A stretch of 10,935 bases of DNA, taken from the NCBI RefSeq assembly GCF_036568665.1, contig NZ_DATCSD010000399.1:1-10935 (forward strand), in the 5' to 3' direction. This document shows positions 6,573-10,935 of the stretch, in pieces (positions within the stretch are counted from its first letter, which is position 1; each line of letters opens with the position of its first letter). The DNA comes from Ohtaekwangia sp036568665 (lineage in GTDB: Bacteria > Bacteroidota > Bacteroidia > Cytophagales > Cyclobacteriaceae). The notes below the pieces were generated by a model, which was given only the letters and a program-made list of their open reading frames with translations, was not told the DNA's origin and did no database searches. The position numbers were made by a program, and so were the translations under genes.

Positions 6573-7838
6573 ATGCGATCGTTTCGAATATGGGTAACTG
6601 TTGTTACTCTTTTGTCAGGCTCTTCACTCTTCGCTCAAAACACCGACACACTCCGTATCACACTGGCACAAGCCGATAGTTTATTGATATCTCGAAATCT
6701 GTCGCTCATAGCCTATCATTACGAAGTAGATAAAGCGGAAGCCCGTAAGGTTCAGGAAAAACTTTTTAGTAATCCTGAATTATTTACTGAGTGGAATCTA
6801 TATAATCCCACGGCCAAGCAATGGTTGGATGCAGGCCGCAACGGGCAGAAAATTATCCAGCTCCAAAAAGTATTTCGTATAGCGGGTCAGCGTAAAACAT
6901 CGATCAGGCTTGCGGAAGAAGAAAAGCAGATGACGCAGTGGCAATACTTTGAGCTGGCACGCAGCCTCAAGTATGCATTGCATGTAAGCTACTACCGCTA
7001 TCATTTTCTCAACAATGCTATCAGCAATATTCGTTCGCGACTGGCTTTGTTGAAAAGTGTTATTGATCTCTATGGCGATCAGTACACAAAAGGAAATGTA
7101 TCGCTGCAGGAGCTTACGCGATTGAAGTCCACCTACTTCGACATCAACAACCAGGTAAATGATACGCAAACCGAGTTGGTGCAATTGCAATCCGATCTGC
7201 AATTGTTACTGGTAGATGATCGCGTCATCTTTCCGATCCCGAATGTTTCATCACAAATTGTTCCGGAGCTTACCGCTATAACATTGCCAACACTCATTGA
7301 GCAATCGCTTGCCAATCGCCCGGAGCTAAAGATTGCCCAGAGTCTGCAGGCACAAAATCAATTGCGTTACTCACTGGAACGCAAACAGGCTATACCGAAT
7401 CTTACAACGGGTGCTATATACGACCAGGCCGGTAGCTATGTGAATAATTATACCGGTATACAAGTCGGGTTGCAGGTTCCGCTCTTTAATCGCAACCAGG
7501 GACGTATACAGGAGGCACGCATTGGTATAGAACAATCCAAGATCATGCTGCAAAGCAAGCAACAGGAAATTACACGCGAAGTGCAAACCGCCTGGAATGT
7601 TTTTCAACTGCTGCGTGATCAATATGCTTCTGCCGGAACGGATTTCGAAATACAACTCGATCAACTCAGCAAAGGACTTGTAAGCAACTATAGCAAGAAT
7701 AACATTTCTCTGCTGGAGTTTACCGACATGTTTGAGTCGTACAACACCAGCATCATTCAACTAAATCAACTGAAGGCCGATCTAAATAAATCTTATGAAG
7801 AACTCAATTATGCAGTGGGACAAGACCTGCGCCCTTAA
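6573..7838 (+). CDS. TolC-family outer-membrane efflux protein (CusC/CzcC-like)
   Basis: This is a 421-residue protein with a clear Sec signal peptide (basic MRSFR, hydrophobic core, probable cleavage SLFA|Q after residue 21). The mature chain is the duplicated, mostly alpha-helical outer-membrane-factor fold: long heptad-rich helices (for example LAEEEKQMTQWQYFELARSL and the LQELTRLKSTYFDINNQ region) and the repeat boundary LIEQSLANRPELKIAQ that commonly opens the second half. Near VGLQVPLFNRNQGRIQEAR is the conserved segment of the second repeat that leads into a membrane strand. It forms the trimeric outer-membrane exit duct that docks with the adaptor and RND pump encoded next. It is the first gene of the operon, just behind the repeat array and promoter. 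There is no Cys at the cleavage site, so it is not a lipoprotein, unlike E. coli CusC. Confidence 0.93.
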   Translation: MRSFRIWVTVVTLLSGSSLFAQNTDTLRITLAQADSLLISRNLSLIAYHYEVDKAEARKVQEKLFSNPELFTEWNLYNPTAKQWLDAGRNGQKIIQLQKVFRIAGQRKTSIRLAEEEKQMTQWQYFELARSLKYALHVSYYRYHFLNNAISNIRSRLALLKSVIDLYGDQYTKGNVSLQELTRLKSTYFDINNQVNDTQTELVQLQSDLQLLLVDDRVIFPIPNVSSQIVPELTAITLPTLIEQSLANRPELKIAQSLQAQNQLRYSLERKQAIPNLTTGAIYDQAGSYVNNYTGIQVGLQVPLFNRNQGRIQEARIGIEQSKIMLQSKQQEITREVQTAWNVFQLLRDQYASAGTDFEIQLDQLSKGLVSNYSKNNISLLEFTDMFESYNTSIIQLNQLKADLNKSYEELNYAVGQDLRP

Positions 7839-8928
7839 GCACCCTATACGTGTTGGTGCGCTTGCAGCATGTTTCGCCACACTGTTGCTGACGCAATGCG
7901 GTGAAAAGGAAAAGCCCGCTGCAGAAAGCAAAGCATTTTCGCTGAGCGATACTATGTTGAAGTCGATCGCATTGGATACTGTAAAAGTAAAACCGGTAAA
8001 GGGTGTATTAAACCTGAATGGAAAAATAGCGGCCGATGAAAATCGCCTGGTAGAAATATTTCCTATAGTAGGAGGAAATGTACTGGAAGTAGATGCAGAG
8101 CTGGGCGACCATGTAACCAAAAACCAAACTCTCGCGGTAATCAAGAGTGGTGAAGTAGCCGAATACGATCGGCAGTTGATCGATGCACAGTCTGATGTAT
8201 TGGTAGCACAAAAAAATCTCAGCGTAAAGCAAGATCTGTACGAATCAAAATTATCGTCTGACAGAGAGTTGATTGGCGCGCAGAAAGATCTGGAGAAAGC
8301 AGAGGCTGCCCTGAAACGCATCTCCGAAACATTTGCCATCTATAATTTCAATCGTCAGTCAGAGTATAGATTGAAATCGCCTATCAGCGGATTTGTGATC
8401 CAGAAAAAACTGAGCCGCGATATGACGCTTCCTTCCGATCACAGCGAAAGTGTATTTACTGTAGCCGAGCTGGATGAAGTGTGGGCTATTGCCGATGTAT
8501 ATGAAACAGATATAGCGCGTATCAACCACGGCATGAATGTAGTGATCACACCACTCAGTTATCCGGACGAAAAGATCAATGGTAAAATTGATAAGATACT
8601 CAGTGTACTTGATCCGGAAACACGCACCATGAAAGTACGCATTAAAGTGCCGAACCCGGGCTTCAAATTAAAACCTGAAATGCTCGCATCAGTAAAGGCA
8701 CAGTACGATGAACCAAAAACATTAACAGCCGTTCCTTCGTCCGCTATCATTTTTGATAACAGCCGTCAGTTCGTGATGATCTTCAAAGATCGCTTCAACA
8801 TCGAGACACGCGAAGTGGATGTATATAAAACCACCGATGAAATAACGTGGCTTAATGGTGGACTCAAACCTGGTGAAGTAGTGATCAGCCGTAATCCGCT
8901 ATTCATTTACGATGCCCTGAACGATTAA
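7795..8928 (+). CDS. Periplasmic adaptor (membrane fusion protein) of the RND efflux system, CusB/CzcB-like, probable lipoprotein
   Basis: This is a 377-residue protein bridging the RND pump and the outer-membrane duct. After the N-terminal export signal come the barrel-sandwich (lipoyl-like) half motif GGNVLEVDAELGDHVTKNQ, the alpha-hairpin (about 120-180, LIDAQSDVLVAQKNL and QKDLEKAEAALKR), the second lipoyl half LKSPISGFVIQKK, the beta-barrel (VWAIADVYETDIARI) and a membrane-proximal domain ending LKPGEVVISRNPL. The N-terminus ends in LLLTQCGEK; Cys35 is probably lipidated, although Gln at -1 is not canonical. The start at 7795 overlaps the TolC-like gene by 44 nt. An in-frame ATG at 7810 gives a 29-nt overlap and is equally possible. 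No His/Met-rich N-terminal metal-binding segment of the CusB type is seen. Confidence 0.92.
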   Translation: MKNSIMQWDKTCALKHPIRVGALAACFATLLLTQCGEKEKPAAESKAFSLSDTMLKSIALDTVKVKPVKGVLNLNGKIAADENRLVEIFPIVGGNVLEVDAELGDHVTKNQTLAVIKSGEVAEYDRQLIDAQSDVLVAQKNLSVKQDLYESKLSSDRELIGAQKDLEKAEAALKRISETFAIYNFNRQSEYRLKSPISGFVIQKKLSRDMTLPSDHSESVFTVAELDEVWAIADVYETDIARINHGMNVVITPLSYPDEKINGKIDKILSVLDPETRTMKVRIKVPNPGFKLKPEMLASVKAQYDEPKTLTAVPSSAIIFDNSRQFVMIFKDRFNIETREVDVYKTTDEITWLNGGLKPGEVVISRNPLFIYDALND

Positions 8929-8931
8929 CGC

Positions 8932-10935
8932 ATGGACAAACTGATCAAGAATATAGTTGCCTTTTCTCTCAAGAACAGGTTCTTTACTTTCTTCTGGGTA
9001 GGTGTAATGATTATTGCCGGTATAGTAAGCTATCGCAATACACCTATCGAGGCATTTCCGGATGTAACCAATACACAGATCATTATTGTTACCGAGTGGC
9101 AGGGACGCAGTGCACAGGAGATTGAACGCTTTGTATCTATACCGATAGAAGTAGCAATGAACTCTGTGCAGCGTAAAACCAACGTGCGGTCTATCTCCAT
9201 GTTCGGCCTTTCGGTGATCAAAATTATTTTTGATGATGATGTGGAAGATTTCTATGCACGCCAGCAGGTAAACAACCAGCTCGTCAACGTAAACCTTCCG
9301 GAAAATGTAGAGCCAGAGATACAACCACCTTACGGACCGACCGGAGAGATTTTCAGATATGTACTCACTTCCAAATCAAAAGATACACGCGAATTACTGA
9401 CTGTACAGAACTGGATTATCGACAGGCAAATGCGTGCTGTGCCCGGTGTTGCCGATGTAGTGGCTTTTGGTGGTCGCGAAAAAATATATGAGATACAGGT
9501 AAATCCTGCACTGCTCAATCGCTATGATATTACACCACTGGATGTATATGAAGGTGTAAACAAAAGTAATATCAACGTAGGTGGAGATGTTATCGAGAAA
9601 AACGGGCAAGCGTATGTTGTTCGCGGTATGGGTTTGCTGAATTCGATCGAAGATATTGAGAACATCATTATACACGATCGTGCAGGTGTACCGGTATTAG
9701 TAAAAAATGTAGCATCAGTTATCGAGTCAGATTTACCGCGCGTAGGCCAGGTGGGTATGGATACGAATGACGATGTAGTGGAAGGTATAATTGTGATGCG
9801 CAAAGGAGAAAATCCGAGTGAAGTACTGCATCGCGTAAAAGCCAAGATCGAAGAACTCAACACGCGTATACTGCCGGGCGATGTGCGCATGAAAACTTTT
9901 TACGATCGCGATGTGCTGATGACCTATACCACGCACACGGTTATGCACAACCTGCTGGAGGGTATATTCTTTGTAACGGCTGTTGTATTACTCTTCATGG
10001 CCGACTGGCGCACTACGGTTATCGTTTCCATTATTATACCGCTATCATTACTGTTCGCGTTCTTCTGCCTGCGCATGAAAGGCATGAGCGCCAACTTACT
10101 TTCACTGGGAGCTATAGATTTCGGAATCATCATTGATGGTGCCGTGGTAATGGTGGAAGGACTGTTCGTAGCGCTTGATCATACGGCACAGAAGTACGGC
10201 ATGGAGCGCTTTAACAAGATCAGCAAACTGGGGTTGATAAAACATACAGCAACCAATACCGGCAAAGCGGTATTCTTCTCCAAGCTTATCATCATTACAG
10301 CATTGCTGCCTATATTCTCTTTCGAGAAAGTGGAAGGGAAAATGTTCTCACCCCTGGCCTATACGCTGGGCTTTGCATTGCTGGGCGCCTTGATTTTCAC
10401 TCTTACACTGGTGCCTGTACTCAGCGCCGTGTTGCTAAAGAAAAACGTAAAAGAGAAACATACTTTCATCGTTACGTTTTTCGATCGCATTGTATCGAAA
10501 GGATTTCAATGGACATTCTCCCATAAGAAGATAAGTCTTACGGTAGCAATGGCGATAGTAGCCTTCACGTTGTTCTCACTGAAGTGGATGGGAACAGAAT
10601 TTCTTCCGCAATTAAATGAAGGAGCGCTGTGGGTAGAGGCAAAGATGCCTATGAGTATGTCGCTGAACGAAACGGTTAAGATGGTGCATACACTTCGCCA
10701 GGAGTTGAGCAGGTTTAAAGAAGTAAAGGGAGTCCGCTCACAAACCGGTCGCTCGACCGATGGTACTGACCCAAGTGGTTTCTACTACGTGCAGATGCAG
10801 GTAAACTTAAAACCGAAAGAAGAGTGGGACCGCAAGATCAGCATGGATGGATTGATCGAAGAGATGGATCATAAGCTGAAAAAATATCAGGGTATAAATT
10901 ATAATTACTCGCAACCTATCATTGACAACGTAGCA
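8932..10935 (+). CDS. Heavy-metal efflux RND pump, CzcA/CusA family (3' end outside window)
   Basis: The frame starts at ATG 8932, only 3 nt after the adaptor stop, and is open for 668 codons to the right edge; full family members have about 1,000-1,050 residues. It is the proton-driven inner-membrane component of the tripartite exporter. TM1 is at about 17-33, then a porter region with FPDVTNTQIIIVTEWQGRSAQEIER and VPGVADVVAFGGRE. TM2-TM6 lie at about 342-510 and TM7 at about 540-560. The TM4 signature DFGIIIDGAVVMVEG holds Asp396, Asp402 and Glu409, the proton-relay acidic residues. The DFG-x3-DGA form belongs to Zn/Co/Cd/Ni-type HME pumps, not the Cu/Ag type (which has DAA). After TM7 the second porter region begins at QLNEGALWVEAKMP. 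Exact metal cannot be read from the sequence. No C-terminal TolC fusion can be assessed because the end is missing. Confidence 0.95.
   Translation, partial: MDKLIKNIVAFSLKNRFFTFFWVGVMIIAGIVSYRNTPIEAFPDVTNTQIIIVTEWQGRSAQEIERFVSIPIEVAMNSVQRKTNVRSISMFGLSVIKIIFDDDVEDFYARQQVNNQLVNVNLPENVEPEIQPPYGPTGEIFRYVLTSKSKDTRELLTVQNWIIDRQMRAVPGVADVVAFGGREKIYEIQVNPALLNRYDITPLDVYEGVNKSNINVGGDVIEKNGQAYVVRGMGLLNSIEDIENIIIHDRAGVPVLVKNVASVIESDLPRVGQVGMDTNDDVVEGIIVMRKGENPSEVLHRVKAKIEELNTRILPGDVRMKTFYDRDVLMTYTTHTVMHNLLEGIFFVTAVVLLFMADWRTTVIVSIIIPLSLLFAFFCLRMKGMSANLLSLGAIDFGIIIDGAVVMVEGLFVALDHTAQKYGMERFNKISKLGLIKHTATNTGKAVFFSKLIIITALLPIFSFEKVEGKMFSPLAYTLGFALLGALIFTLTLVPVLSAVLLKKNVKEKHTFIVTFFDRIVSKGFQWTFSHKKISLTVAMAIVAFTLFSLKWMGTEFLPQLNEGALWVEAKMPMSMSLNETVKMVHTLRQELSRFKEVKGVRSQTGRSTDGTDPSGFYYVQMQVNLKPKEEWDRKISMDGLIEEMDHKLKKYQGINYNYSQPIIDNVA

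Noticed and set aside
7782..8339. Antisense open frame of 185 codons opposite the adaptor gene
   Set aside because: It is Ser/Phe/Ala/Thr-rich, as expected from the complement of a real coding frame, and the plus-strand adaptor is strongly supported by domain motifs.

Overview
The window looks like chromosomal DNA of a Bacteroidota bacterium, most likely Cytophagales or Chitinophagaceae-like. This rests on three things: gene starts mostly lack Shine-Dalgarno sequences, one promoter carries the Bacteroidota -7 motif TAnnTTTG (TACTTTTG at 6553-6560), and the protein types are typical (HAMP-like/GAF sensor, two-component pair, heavy-metal RND tripartite pump). No phage, IS, CRISPR, rRNA or tRNA signal was seen.

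Left part (1-4300), single genes of mixed function. The 5' end of a small, probably exported protein runs off the left edge on the minus strand. It is divergent from a group II truncated haemoglobin (349-726, +), with 208 bp of apparently non-coding DNA between them. A DinB-like four-helix protein (773-1291, -) converges on the globin gene. After 260 bp without a convincing gene comes a membrane-anchored GAF sensor without a visible output domain (1552-3018, +), ended by a strong intrinsic terminator (3097-3138). A stand-alone patatin-like phospholipase (3185-4234, +) follows, with a 14-bp hairpin behind it that lacks a U-tract.

Right part (4394-10935), a metal-efflux locus, all on the plus strand. 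An OmpR/PhoB-type response regulator and its sensor histidine kinase overlap by 11 nt. An 84-bp gap carries four direct repeats at an exact 11-bp period (6504-6542), followed 10 bp later by the -7 element. Then come a TolC-like outer-membrane factor, a periplasmic adaptor (probably a lipoprotein) and an HME-type RND pump that runs off the right edge. The three pump genes overlap or nearly touch, so they are probably one transcript. The simplest model is that the kinase senses a divalent metal or envelope stress in the periplasm, and the phosphorylated regulator binds the 11-bp-phased repeats and switches on the efflux operon. The DFG(x3)DGA signature in the pump favours Zn/Co/Cd/Ni-type export over Cu/Ag.

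I found no clearly undescribed system. The most specific observation is the repeat array, which looks like a regulator operator at an activator-dependent promoter.
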